Source: CAMFLJ01 sp965279255
Lineage (GTDB): Bacteria > Actinomycetota > Acidimicrobiia > Acidimicrobiales > Acidimicrobilacustridaceae
Assembly: GCA_965279255.1 (NCBI GenBank)
Contig: OZ257146.1
Coordinates: 4,216,001 to 4,280,000 of the forward strand
Direction: 5' to 3'
DNA: 64,000 nucleotides
The number at the start of each line of letters is the position of its first letter. Position 1 is the first letter of the stretch. Under the pieces are notes generated by a model. The model was not told the DNA's origin. It saw only the letters and a program-made list of their open reading frames with translations, and searched no databases. Made by a program: the position numbers and the translations under genes. Positions 25,537 to 34,056 of the stretch are shown here, in pieces.

Positions 25537-27182
25537 CCGCGGCCATCCTCGCCTCCGAAGGCGGCACGTTCGGGTTCCCGATCCTGCCCGCCCTCGTGTT
25601 CGTCCCGATGCTCGGGGCCCTGCTGATCGCGGTGCTGCCGCGGTCGCGGCCCGAGATCGCCCGCCAGGTCGCCATCGTCACCGCGCTCATGACCGGGATC
25701 ATGAGCATCGTCCTGCTGGTGAAGTTCCAGACCGACGACGACGGCTTCCAGTTCGTGGTCTCCCAGACCTGGGTGCCGTCGCTCGACATCAAGTTCTTCC
25801 TCGGGGTCGACGGCATCTCGCTGTTCCTGGTCGTGCTCACGGGCATCCTGTTCCCGATCGCGCTGTTCGCGGCGAAGCCCGAGCACGACGAGAAGGGCTA
25901 CTACGCCTGGCTCACCCTGCTCATGGGCGGGTGCATGGGCGCCTTCCTGTCGCTCGACCTGTTCCTGTTCTTCCTCATGTTCGAGGTCACCCTGGTTCCG
26001 CTGTACTTCCTCATCGGGAAGTGGGGCCACGGTCGTCGGGTGTACGCCGCCACCAAGTTCTTCCTCTACACGATGGCCGGCTCGGCGTTCATGCTCGTGT
26101 CGATCGTCGGCCTGGCGGTCGTCGCCAAGGCGGGCGACGGCGGTTCGGTGAGCTTCGACTTCACCAAGATCATCGCCAGCGACAACCTGGCCACGAGCAC
26201 CGGCCGGTGGCTGTTCCTCGGCATGGCCATCGCGTTCGCGGTGAAGACCCCGATGTTCCCGTTCCACACGTGGCTGCCCGACGCCCACACCGAGGCGCCC
26301 ACCGCCGGCTCCATCGACCTCGCCGGCATCCTGCTCAAGCTCGGCACCTACGGCTTCCTGCGCTTCGGCCTCGAGCTGTTCCCCGAGGCCTCGACCTACT
26401 TCGCCCCCTACCTCTTGACCTTCGCGGTCATCGGCATCATCTACGCCGGCGTCGTGGCGGCCATGCAGAAGAACCTCAAGCGCCTGGTCGCGTACTCGTC
26501 GGTGTCCCACATGGGCTTCGCCCTCATGGGCCTGTGGGCCCTCAACACCCAGGGCGTCGAGGGCTCGGTGCTCCAGATGGTGAACCACGGCATCTCGACC
26601 GGTGCCCTGTTCATCCTCCTCGGCTTCCTCTACAGCCGGCGCCACACCTATGAGATCAAGGACCTCAAGGGCATCGCCAAGTCCGCTCCGGTCTTCGCCG
26701 GCATCTTCACCATCGTGATGCTGAGCTCGATCGGCTTGCCCGGCCTCAACGGCTTCGTCTCCGAGTTCCTCACGCTGCTCGGCACGTTCATCGCTCACCG
26801 CTGGTGGGCCGTGGTCGCCGCGGCCGGCGTGATCATCGCCGCCCTCTACCTGCTCTGGGCCTACCAGCGGGTGTTCCAGGGTGAGCCCGACGAGGAGAAC
26901 GCCAAGTTCCCCGACCTCAAGCTCACCGAGCGCCTGGTCATGGTCCCGCTGCTGGTGCTGATCGTGTTCCTCGGCATCTACCCGAAGCCGGTCCTCGACC
27001 GCATCGAGCCGTCCGTCCACCGCATCCTCACCCGCATGGAGGAGCAGGTCGACCGCTACGACGAGCCCAAGACCCAGGCCGGCTCGGAGATCGCTCCGGT
27101 CGAGGCCACCGAGGGTGAGTCCGGCGCCGAGGGCGAGCACGCTGCGAGTGCGCAGCCCACGAGCCAGGAGGTGGCGCCGTGA
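25533..27182 (+). CDS. nuoM: NADH-quinone oxidoreductase subunit M (first complex I)
   Basis: NuoM is an antiporter-like subunit of 549 residues. The family segments FFLMFEVTLVPLYFLIGKWG, KTPMFPFHTWLPDAHTEAPT and KLGTYGFLRFGLELFPEA are present. About 40 C-terminal residues are a soluble acidic tail (ATEGESGAEGEHAAS). The ATG at 25533 overlaps the nuoL stop; longer upstream readings are out-of-frame nuoL. The start of nuoN overlaps its stop. Confidence 0.95.
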   Translation: MTAAILASEGGTFGFPILPALVFVPMLGALLIAVLPRSRPEIARQVAIVTALMTGIMSIVLLVKFQTDDDGFQFVVSQTWVPSLDIKFFLGVDGISLFLVVLTGILFPIALFAAKPEHDEKGYYAWLTLLMGGCMGAFLSLDLFLFFLMFEVTLVPLYFLIGKWGHGRRVYAATKFFLYTMAGSAFMLVSIVGLAVVAKAGDGGSVSFDFTKIIASDNLATSTGRWLFLGMAIAFAVKTPMFPFHTWLPDAHTEAPTAGSIDLAGILLKLGTYGFLRFGLELFPEASTYFAPYLLTFAVIGIIYAGVVAAMQKNLKRLVAYSSVSHMGFALMGLWALNTQGVEGSVLQMVNHGISTGALFILLGFLYSRRHTYEIKDLKGIAKSAPVFAGIFTIVMLSSIGLPGLNGFVSEFLTLLGTFIAHRWWAVVAAAGVIIAALYLLWAYQRVFQGEPDEENAKFPDLKLTERLVMVPLLVLIVFLGIYPKPVLDRIEPSVHRILTRMEEQVDRYDEPKTQAGSEIAPVEATEGESGAEGEHAASAQPTSQEVAP

Positions 27183-28849
27183 GCTCCGCCCTCCTCGCCC
27201 AGGTGACCACCCAGACCCCCACCCCGATCTCGGCGGTGCCCGAGCAGCTCCACGTGGCCGGCCCCTCGATCTACTGGCCGGCGCTCATCCCGCTGCTGAT
27301 CCTGCTGGTCGGCGGCCTGCTGCTGCTGACCTTCTCGTCCTTCCTGCGCAAGCGGGCGCCCCGGGGCATCTTCGCCGGGACCACCGTGGCCATCGCCGTG
27401 GCGGCCGCGCTCAGCGCCCTCCCCGTCTGGGCCCAGGTCCAGGGCTGGAGCTCGATCCTCTGGTGGGACATCCACCCCGAGGTCACCGGGCCCTACACGA
27501 CCATCGGCGGCATGGTCGGTGTCGACGGCTTCACGCTGTTCGTCACCATCGTGATCTGCGTCGCCGTCGCCCTGGCGGCCCTGCTCACCGACGCCTACCT
27601 GCGCCGTGAGGACATGGAGGGGCCCGAGTTCTACGTCCTCATGCTCCTGTCCGCTGCGGGCGGCGTGATCATGGCGATGGGCAACGACCTCATCGTCGTG
27701 TTCATCGGCCTCGAGACCCTGTCGATCGCCGTGTACGTCCTGTCGGGCATGCACCTGCGGCGCATCCAGTCGCAGGAGTCGGGCATCAAGTACTTCGTGC
27801 TCGGTGCCTTCTCGTCGGCGTTCTTCCTCTACGGCATCGCCCTGATCTACGGCGCCACCGGCTCGACGAACCTGGTCGACATCAAGACCTTCATGAGCCA
27901 GGTCGTGCCGACCCAGAACGGCCTGCTGCTGATCGGGCTCGCCCTGCTCGTGGTCGGGCTCGCCTTCAAGGTCTCCGCCGTGCCGTTCCACGCATGGAGC
28001 CCCGACGTCTACGACGGCGCCCCCACGCCCGCCGTCGCCTGGATGGCGTCAGGCGTCAAGGCCGCCGCCTTCGCCGGGATGGTCCGCATCTTCGTGCTGA
28101 CCTTCTCGAACTACCAGGCCACCTGGAAGCCGATCATCTACGGCCTCGCCATCGCGTCGATGATCGTCGGTGCGTCGCTCGCCATCGTGCAGTCGAACGT
28201 CAAGCGGATGCTGGCGTACTCCTCGATCAGCCACGCGGGCTTCATCCTCATGGCGGTCGAGGCGGGCTCCGACCAGGGCAACTCGGCGGTGCTCTTCTAC
28301 CTGGCCGCCTACGTGTTCATGGTCGCCGGTTCGTTCGGCATCGCCACGCTCGTCGGGCGCAAGGGCGACGGCCACCACTCGCTCAGCGACTACAAGGGCC
28401 TGGCCCGGAGCAACCCGGAGCTGGCGGTGGCGTTCACCGTGCTCCTGCTCGCCCAGGCCGGTGTGCCGTTCACGGCCGGCTTCTTCGCCAAGTTCTACGC
28501 GGTCGAGGCCGCGGTCGACGCCAGCAGCTGGCCCCTCGCCATCGTCGCCATGCTCTCGGCGGTCGTGTCGGCGTTCCTGTACCTGCGCATCATCGTCGCC
28601 ATGTTCATGAGCGGCGCCGATGACGGCGACGACGGTCCTGTCCCGTCCCGGTCGACGCGGATCCCCATCCCGCTCGGCGCCGGGATCGCCCTCTTCCTCT
28701 GCGTGCTCGTCACCATCGGCGTCGGGCTGTTCCCGAACCTGCTGGTCGACGCGGCCGAGAAGGGCCAGCCCGCCCTCGTGCAGTACGAGCGCCCCGCTGA
28801 CGCCACCGCGACGTCCACGGGCACCGCCACAACCGGCACCGGCCAGTAG
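27179..28849 (+). CDS. nuoN: NADH-quinone oxidoreductase subunit N (first complex I)
   Basis: This third antiporter-like subunit has 556 residues and about 14 helices. Typical segments are FIGLETLSIAVYVLSG, ESGIKYFVLGAFSSAFFLYG, KVSAVPFHAWSPDVYDGAPT and VKRMLAYSSISHAGFILMAV. The GTG start overlaps the nuoM stop. It ends the first operon and has a short Thr/Ala tail. The 131-base gap to the second nuo operon carries a promoter candidate but no clear terminator. Confidence 0.94.
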   Translation: MSSALLAQVTTQTPTPISAVPEQLHVAGPSIYWPALIPLLILLVGGLLLLTFSSFLRKRAPRGIFAGTTVAIAVAAALSALPVWAQVQGWSSILWWDIHPEVTGPYTTIGGMVGVDGFTLFVTIVICVAVALAALLTDAYLRREDMEGPEFYVLMLLSAAGGVIMAMGNDLIVVFIGLETLSIAVYVLSGMHLRRIQSQESGIKYFVLGAFSSAFFLYGIALIYGATGSTNLVDIKTFMSQVVPTQNGLLLIGLALLVVGLAFKVSAVPFHAWSPDVYDGAPTPAVAWMASGVKAAAFAGMVRIFVLTFSNYQATWKPIIYGLAIASMIVGASLAIVQSNVKRMLAYSSISHAGFILMAVEAGSDQGNSAVLFYLAAYVFMVAGSFGIATLVGRKGDGHHSLSDYKGLARSNPELAVAFTVLLLAQAGVPFTAGFFAKFYAVEAAVDASSWPLAIVAMLSAVVSAFLYLRIIVAMFMSGADDGDDGPVPSRSTRIPIPLGAGIALFLCVLVTIGVGLFPNLLVDAAEKGQPALVQYERPADATATSTGTATTGTGQ

Positions 28850-28941
28850 CCACCGCCGGGCCTCGACCCCACCCCGACCCCGTCTCAGACGACGCCGCAG
28901 GGCGCGCCCGACCGCGCCAGACGGCCCCCTGACGAGAGGAT

Positions 28942-28971
28942 TTCATGCCGTGTTCGGCCCTTCACTAGGCT
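28942..28971 (+). promoter_or_regulatory. Promoter candidate for the second nuo operon
   Basis: TTCATG (28942-28947), 18 bases, then TAGGCT (28966-28971). The -10 box ends nine bases before the ATG of nuoA2, and there is no ribosome site close to the start. The transcript would be leaderless or have only a few leader bases. It lies in the 131-base gap between the two complex I operons, so they can be expressed separately. Confidence 0.5.
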
Positions 28972-28980
28972 CCGCCCACG

Positions 28981-29355
28981 ATGTCTGAGTACTCCGATTT
29001 CCTGCGGCAGTACCTGACCGTCGCCATCTTCGCAGTGGTCGGCGTCGGTTTGGGCGCGACCCTGCTGGGCATCGGTCGGATCTTCCGCCCGACCCGCCCG
29101 CAGGAGCAGAAGTACCTCGTGTACGAGTCCGGCGTCGACCCTGTCGGCTCCGGCTGGTCGCAGAGCCAGATCCGCTACTACATCTACGCCCTCCTCTTCG
29201 TCATGTTCGACGTCGAGGCGGTCTTCATCTTCCCGTGGGCCACGCGCCTCGAGGAGTACGGCACCTTCGGTCTCATCGAGATGCTGATCTTCGTGGCGAT
29301 CCTCGCCCTCGGTCTCCTGTACGCCTGGCGCAAGAAGGTCCTCCGGTGGGTCTAG
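28981..29355 (+). CDS. nuoA: Complex I subunit A, second operon
   Basis: The membrane subunit has 124 residues. The motif YLVYESGVDPVGSGWSQSQ replaces the YECG form of the first NuoA, so Cys is Ser here. The acidic helix MFDVEAVFIFPWA is conserved. It is shorter than the first NuoA (155) and lacks the soluble tail. The ATG has no Shine-Dalgarno sequence nearby but a TAGGCT box nine bases upstream. It overlaps nuoB2 by ten bases. Confidence 0.93.
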   Translation: MSEYSDFLRQYLTVAIFAVVGVGLGATLLGIGRIFRPTRPQEQKYLVYESGVDPVGSGWSQSQIRYYIYALLFVMFDVEAVFIFPWATRLEEYGTFGLIEMLIFVAILALGLLYAWRKKVLRWV

Positions 29356-29846
29356 TCGAGAGCGGCAAGCTGCCGAAGTCGCTGTCCAAGCTGCTCAACA
29401 TCTCCCGCAAGTACTCCATCTGGGCCTACCAGTGGGGTCTGGCGTGCTGTGCCATCGAGATGGGTGCGGCGTTCGCGTCGCCCCGCTACGACGTCATGCG
29501 CCTCGGCGTGATCCCCTTCCCGGCGACACCCCGCCAGGCCGACCTCGTGGTCATCGCCGGCACCGTCACCGACAAGCTCGCTCCCGCTGTCGTGCGGCTC
29601 TACGAGCAGATGCCCGACCCCAAGTACGTGATCTCCATGGGCTCGTGCGCCAACTGCGGCGGCCCGTACTGGGACAGCTACTCGGTGACCAAGGGCGTCG
29701 ACCAGCTGATCCCGGTCGACGTCTACGTCCCGGGCTGCCCGCCGCGGCCGGAGGCCCTCCTCGAGGGCATCCTCCTGCTGCAGGAGCGCATCGCCCACGA
29801 GGACATGGCCGAACGTTGGAAGGGTGGGCCAATTGTCGTCGGCTGA
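29346..29846 (+). CDS. nuoB: Complex I subunit B, second operon
   Basis: This cluster N2 subunit has 166 residues and ligands C34 and C35 (GLACCAIEMG), C101 (MGSCANCGG) and C131 (VPGCPPRPE); C104 is an extra cysteine close to the site. The GTG at 29346 overlaps the end of nuoA2, gives the typical N-terminus MGLVESGKLPK and follows GAAGG. The frame is open further upstream but reads through nuoA2 out of frame. It is plainly a different lineage from the NuoB at 13413, not a recent copy. Confidence 0.94.
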   Translation: MGLVESGKLPKSLSKLLNISRKYSIWAYQWGLACCAIEMGAAFASPRYDVMRLGVIPFPATPRQADLVVIAGTVTDKLAPAVVRLYEQMPDPKYVISMGSCANCGGPYWDSYSVTKGVDQLIPVDVYVPGCPPRPEALLEGILLLQERIAHEDMAERWKGGPIVVG

Positions 29847-30516
29847 CACCACCGAGACGCAGGCCGACGACGAGGTCGTGGTCGAGGTCGACGAGCGCCG
29901 TCAGGCGGTGCTCGACGAGCTGACCGCGCACCTCGGCGACGCCGTCGTCGGCTCCCACATCCGCCCCGGCGACGACCTCTGGGTCCGCGTCGATCGCAGC
30001 GCCTGGCCCGCCACGGCCGTGGCCGCCAAGGCGATGGGCTACACGTTCTTCGACTTCCTCTCGGCCATCGACTGGATGCCCTCGCCCTTCGGCCGCGACA
30101 TGGACGCCCAGGAGGATCTGCAGGTCTCCGGCGCCCCCGCCAAGGAGCAGGCCCCGATCGTCCAGGGCTACGCCGGTGGCGAGACCCGCTTCCAGGTCTT
30201 CGCCCGGCTCTACAGCATCTCCGCGGGCATGGGGATCATCTTCAAGTCCGACGTGCCCGACGACGACCTCAGCATCGGCACCTGGAGCTCGACCTTCGCC
30301 GGCGCCAACTGGCACGAGCGCGAGGCGTTCGAGATGTTCGGCATCTCCTTCGACGGCCATCCGAACCTGATCAAGCTCTACCTGCCCTCCGACTTCCAGG
30401 GCTACCCGCTGCGCAAGGACTTCCCGCTGCTCGCCCGCCGGGTCCGCCCGTGGCCGGGCATCGTCGACGTGGAGCCCATGCCCGGCAACGACGACGCGGA
30501 AGGGGACGGCGAATGA
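29833..30516 (+). CDS. nuoC: Complex I subunit C, second operon
   Basis: This 30-kDa-type subunit has about 227 residues. The family signature REAFEMFGISFDGHPNLIKL and the ending GYPLRKDFPLLAR are present. The start is uncertain. TTG at 29833 lies 8 bases after GGAAGGG, while GTG at 29824 overlaps that ribosome site and would add three residues. The N-terminus is acidic. The C-terminus (PGNDDAEGDGE) is also acidic and overlaps the nuoD2 start. Confidence 0.9.
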   Translation: MSSADTTETQADDEVVVEVDERRQAVLDELTAHLGDAVVGSHIRPGDDLWVRVDRSAWPATAVAAKAMGYTFFDFLSAIDWMPSPFGRDMDAQEDLQVSGAPAKEQAPIVQGYAGGETRFQVFARLYSISAGMGIIFKSDVPDDDLSIGTWSSTFAGANWHEREAFEMFGISFDGHPNLIKLYLPSDFQGYPLRKDFPLLARRVRPWPGIVDVEPMPGNDDAEGDGE

Positions 30517-31688
30517 CCGCCACCAGCGACCGCGAGCAGCTCGCCGAGATCGCGGCCAAGGCCAACGACAACCGGGTCAACCTCGACTTCGAGACCGAGG
30601 GCATGACCCTCAACATGGGCCCGCAGCACCCCGCCACCCACGGCACGCTGCGCATCGTCGCCAAGCTCGACGGCGAGCAGGTCATCTCGGCCGAGCCCAT
30701 CCCCGGCTACATGCACCGCGGGTACGAGAAGCTCACCGAGGTCCGCACGTACCCGCAGGTCAACGCCCTGGTGAACCGGATCGATTGGCTGGGGAGCTTC
30801 GCCAACGAGGTGCCGTTCATCCTCGCCGCCGAGACGCTGATGGGCGTCGAGGCCCCGCCCCGGGCCCAGTGGATCCGCACCATCCTCTTCGAGCTCTCCC
30901 GCATCGCCAACATCTCCCTGTTCCTCGGCGACTACGGCCTGCAGCTCGGCGGCATGACCGCGGCGTTCTACGCCTTCCGCGACCGCGAGCACGTGCTCAA
31001 CCAGATCGAGGCCGCCACCGGTGGCCGCTTCCACCCCAACTTCGACCGCATCGGCGGCCTGAAGGACGACCTGCCCAAGGGTTGGATCGCCGACACGCAC
31101 CGGGCGATGGACAAGCTCATCGCCTTCTGCGACGAGATGGACACCCTCCTCATCGGCAACGAGATCTTCCAGGGCCGCACGCGAGGCATCGGGGTCATCC
31201 CCGCCGACGTCGCCCTGTCCTACGGCCTGTCCGGCGCCAACCTGCGCGCCTCGGGCGTCGACTGGGACCTCCGCCGCGACGCCTGCCCGCCCGGCCTCGT
31301 CTACGACCAGGCCGACTGGAAGGTCTGGACCCACCCCGACGGCGACTGCTTCGGCCGCACCTGGGTGCGCATGCAGGAGACCCGCGAGGCCGCCCTCATC
31401 GTCAAGCAGCTGCTCGACACCATCCCGAGCGGCCCGGTCATGGCCAAGGTGCCCCGCATCATCAAGGTGCCCGAGGGCGAGGCCTACGTCGAGACCGAGA
31501 ACCCGCTCGGCGCCATGGGCTACTACATCGTCTCCAAGGGCGACCTGGTGCCGTTCCGGGTCAAGATCCGCTCGGCCTCGTTCAACAACATCTCGATCGT
31601 GCCGTGGGTCGCCCGTGGCGCCTACGTCCCGGACCTGATCTCCATCCTCGGCAGCCTCTACTTCATCCTGGGGGACATCGACCGATGA
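30513..31688 (+). CDS. nuoD: Complex I subunit D, second operon
   Basis: The 49-kDa-type subunit has 391 residues. The core begins MTLNMGPQHPATHGTLRI with no long extension. The quinone-site His and the Tyr of VRTYPQ are present. R47 in HGTLR is the counterpart of R85 in the first NuoD. The ATG overlaps the nuoC2 stop (ATGA), and the end overlaps nuoH2. Directly after nuoD comes nuoH; no nuoE, nuoF or nuoG lies between, and none is elsewhere in the cluster. Confidence 0.95.
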   Translation: MTATSDREQLAEIAAKANDNRVNLDFETEGMTLNMGPQHPATHGTLRIVAKLDGEQVISAEPIPGYMHRGYEKLTEVRTYPQVNALVNRIDWLGSFANEVPFILAAETLMGVEAPPRAQWIRTILFELSRIANISLFLGDYGLQLGGMTAAFYAFRDREHVLNQIEAATGGRFHPNFDRIGGLKDDLPKGWIADTHRAMDKLIAFCDEMDTLLIGNEIFQGRTRGIGVIPADVALSYGLSGANLRASGVDWDLRRDACPPGLVYDQADWKVWTHPDGDCFGRTWVRMQETREAALIVKQLLDTIPSGPVMAKVPRIIKVPEGEAYVETENPLGAMGYYIVSKGDLVPFRVKIRSASFNNISIVPWVARGAYVPDLISILGSLYFILGDIDR

Positions 31689-32722
31689 CCCTTCTGTTCG
31701 CCGCGTTCGACCCGCCGTACTGGCTGTCGACGCTCATCAAGGTGCTGGTCGTCAGCGTCGTGGTCCCGACCACGGCCCTGATCCTCGGCATGGTCTTCCT
31801 CTTCAAGGTCATGAGCTGGATGCAGAGCCGGCTCGGCCCGCAGGACGCCGGCCCCCGAGGCACCCTCCAGCTGCTCGCCGACGGCGTGAAGTTCCTCCAG
31901 AAGGAGGACATCGCCCCCAACGGCGCCGACATGTTCATCTTCAAGGTCGCGCCGCTCGTCGTGCTCATGTCGACGCTGCTGCTGTACGTGGCCCTGCCGG
32001 CGTCGGCCCACCTGGTGATCTCCGACCTCGACGTCGGCGTGTTCTACGTGCTGGCGGTGTCGTCGCTGTCGGTCATCGGCGTGCTCATGGCCGGTTGGGC
32101 GTCGGCCAACAAGTACTCCCTCATGGGTGGCCTCCGCGCCGCCGGCCAGCTCATCGCCTACGAGCTGCCGATGGTGCTCGCCACCCTCGGCGTGGTCATC
32201 CAGGCCGGCACGCTCAGCCTGAACGGCATCGTGTTCTCCCAGGCCGACGGCACCATCTTCGGCTGGAGTGGCATCGGCAACCCCTTCATCCTCACCCAGT
32301 TCGTCGGGTTCGTGATCTTCATCGCCGCCGTGCAGGCCGAGCTCACCCAGCCGCCGTTCGACATGCCGGTCGCCGAGTCCGAGATCGTGTCCGGCTACCA
32401 GGTCGAGTACACCGGCTTCCGCTTCCTGATCTTCTTCCTGGCCGAGTTCGCCACGGCGTTCGTGTTCGCCGGCATCGCCTCGGTCCTCTTCCTCGGCGGC
32501 TGGGCGGTCCCGTGGCTCGAGACCGGCAGCGACTGGTACTACGTGCTCGGCCCGGCCGTGCTCTTCGCCAAGGTGATGGTCGTCTCGTTCATCATCTTCT
32601 GGGTGCGCTTCACGTACCCCCGCTTCCGTGAGGACCAGCTCCAGAGCTTCGCCTGGAAGTTCCTCATCCCCCTGGCCCTGGCGAACATCGTCGTCACCGC
32701 AGTGCTGAAGGTGGTGTTCTAG
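31685..32722 (+). CDS. nuoH: Complex I subunit H, second operon
   Basis: The membrane subunit under the quinone site has 345 residues, shorter than the first NuoH. Visible are MQSRLGPQDAGPRGTLQLLA, DGVKFLQKEDIAPNGAD and the acidic loop AELTQPPFDMPVAESEIVSG. The ATG overlaps the nuoD2 stop. nuoI2 begins at the base after the TAG stop. Confidence 0.95.
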   Translation: MTLLFAAFDPPYWLSTLIKVLVVSVVVPTTALILGMVFLFKVMSWMQSRLGPQDAGPRGTLQLLADGVKFLQKEDIAPNGADMFIFKVAPLVVLMSTLLLYVALPASAHLVISDLDVGVFYVLAVSSLSVIGVLMAGWASANKYSLMGGLRAAGQLIAYELPMVLATLGVVIQAGTLSLNGIVFSQADGTIFGWSGIGNPFILTQFVGFVIFIAAVQAELTQPPFDMPVAESEIVSGYQVEYTGFRFLIFFLAEFATAFVFAGIASVLFLGGWAVPWLETGSDWYYVLGPAVLFAKVMVVSFIIFWVRFTYPRFREDQLQSFAWKFLIPLALANIVVTAVLKVVF

Positions 32723-33226
32723 ATGCCCAAGGTTCCCGGCCTGGTCAAAGGCCTCGGTGTCACGTTCGGGACGATGGTCAAGACCCTCAAGGACGGTCCC
32801 GCGACCACTCGCTACCCGCACGAGCGCGAGATCCCCACGGCGCGTGCCCGCGGCGTGATCACGCTCTACGAGGAGAACTGCACGGCGTGCATGCTGTGCG
32901 CCCGTGAGTGCCCCGACTGGTGCATCTTCATCGAAGCCCACAAGTACCTCGCCCCGCCGCGCCGCGAGGGTGGCAAGCCCCGTCAGAAGAACGAGCTCGA
33001 CCGCTTCGACATCGACTTCTCGCTCTGCATGTACTGCGGCATCTGCGTCGAGGTGTGCCCGTTCGAGGCCCTCTTCTGGAGCCCCGAGCACGAGTACTCC
33101 GAGGTCCGCATCGCCGACCTGCTCCACGACAAGACCCGCCTGGGTCAGTGGATGGAGACCGTCCCGGAGTTCGAGCCCTACGAGGCCGGCTCCGAGGCCA
33201 AGGTCAAGAAGGTGCCTCGGGACTGA
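32723..33226 (+). CDS. nuoI: Complex I subunit I, second operon
   Basis: The 167-residue ferredoxin-like subunit has C53, C56, C59, C63 (CTACMLCARECP) and C102, C105, C108, C112 (CMYCGICVEVCP) for clusters N6a and N6b. The length is normal and there is no His-rich tail, unlike the NuoI of the first operon. In an enzyme without NuoEFG this subunit would be the entry point for electrons, for example from ferredoxin. Confidence 0.94.
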   Translation: MPKVPGLVKGLGVTFGTMVKTLKDGPATTRYPHEREIPTARARGVITLYEENCTACMLCARECPDWCIFIEAHKYLAPPRREGGKPRQKNELDRFDIDFSLCMYCGICVEVCPFEALFWSPEHEYSEVRIADLLHDKTRLGQWMETVPEFEPYEAGSEAKVKKVPRD

Positions 33227-33735
33227 TGCTCGCTCTCCTCGTCGCCCAGAACATCGCGTTCTACGTCATCGCCGCCCTGATCGTCTTCGGGGCGATCCGG
33301 GTCGTGACGTGCAAGAACCTCGTGCACGCCGCCCTGTGGCTGGTGCTCGTGCTCGGCGGAGTCGCCGCCCAGTACATCCTGCTGGCCGCCGAGTTCGTGG
33401 CCATCACCCAGGTGCTCGTCTACCTCGGCGCCATCATCGTGCTCTTCCTCTTCGGCATCATGCTCACCCGGGCCAAGACCGGCACCGACACCGACCTCGA
33501 CCACACCGGCCCCAAGCGGATCGGGGCGGCGGTGCTCGGGCTGCTGCTGTTCGGCCTCATGGGCTACGCCCTGTGGGACCAGTACCGCGACCAGGAGTTC
33601 GGCACGCTCATCGTGCAGCGCACCGCCGCGGTGAGCGATTCCATCTTCTCCACCTACCTCCTCCCGTTCGAGGTCATCTCGGTGCTCCTGCTCGCTGCGC
33701 TCATCGGCGCCATCGTCCTGGCGAGGCGCGACTGA
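33226..33735 (+). CDS. nuoJ: Complex I subunit J, second operon
   Basis: This membrane subunit has 169 residues and five helices. KNLVHAALWLVLVLGGVAAQ and VLVYLGAIIVLFLFGIMLTR correspond to the helices of the other NuoJ. The ATG overlaps the nuoI2 stop, and the stop overlaps the nuoK2 start. Confidence 0.92.
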   Translation: MLALLVAQNIAFYVIAALIVFGAIRVVTCKNLVHAALWLVLVLGGVAAQYILLAAEFVAITQVLVYLGAIIVLFLFGIMLTRAKTGTDTDLDHTGPKRIGAAVLGLLLFGLMGYALWDQYRDQEFGTLIVQRTAAVSDSIFSTYLLPFEVISVLLLAALIGAIVLARRD

Positions 33736-34049
33736 TGCTGATCAACCAGTTCCTCTTCCTCGGGGCGATCCTCTTCTGCATCGGGGTGTACGGCGTGCTC
33801 GCCCGCCGCAACCTCGTGCTCGTGCTGATGTCGATCGAGCTCATCCTCAATGCGGTGAACATCAACCTGGTCGCCTTCGGCGCCATGTGGCACGCCACCG
33901 ACCCGGCAAACCTCTCGGGCCAGGTGTTCGCCCTGTTCGTGATCGCCGTCGCGGCGGCCGAGGTCGGAGTCGGCCTCGCCCTCGTGCTGATGATCTACCG
34001 CAACCGCCAGAGCATCGACGCCGACGACGTCGATCTGCTGAAGGGCTGA
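33735..34049 (+). CDS. nuoK: Complex I subunit K, second operon
   Basis: The three-helix subunit has 104 residues. The two membrane glutamates lie in VLMSIELILNAVNI and VAAAEVGVGLALV. It ends with the common tail SIDADDVDLLKG, similar to the tail of the first NuoK. nuoL2 starts 7 bases later with GTG. Confidence 0.94.
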   Translation: MLINQFLFLGAILFCIGVYGVLARRNLVLVLMSIELILNAVNINLVAFGAMWHATDPANLSGQVFALFVIAVAAAEVGVGLALVLMIYRNRQSIDADDVDLLKG

Positions 34050-34056
34050 CGCGCTC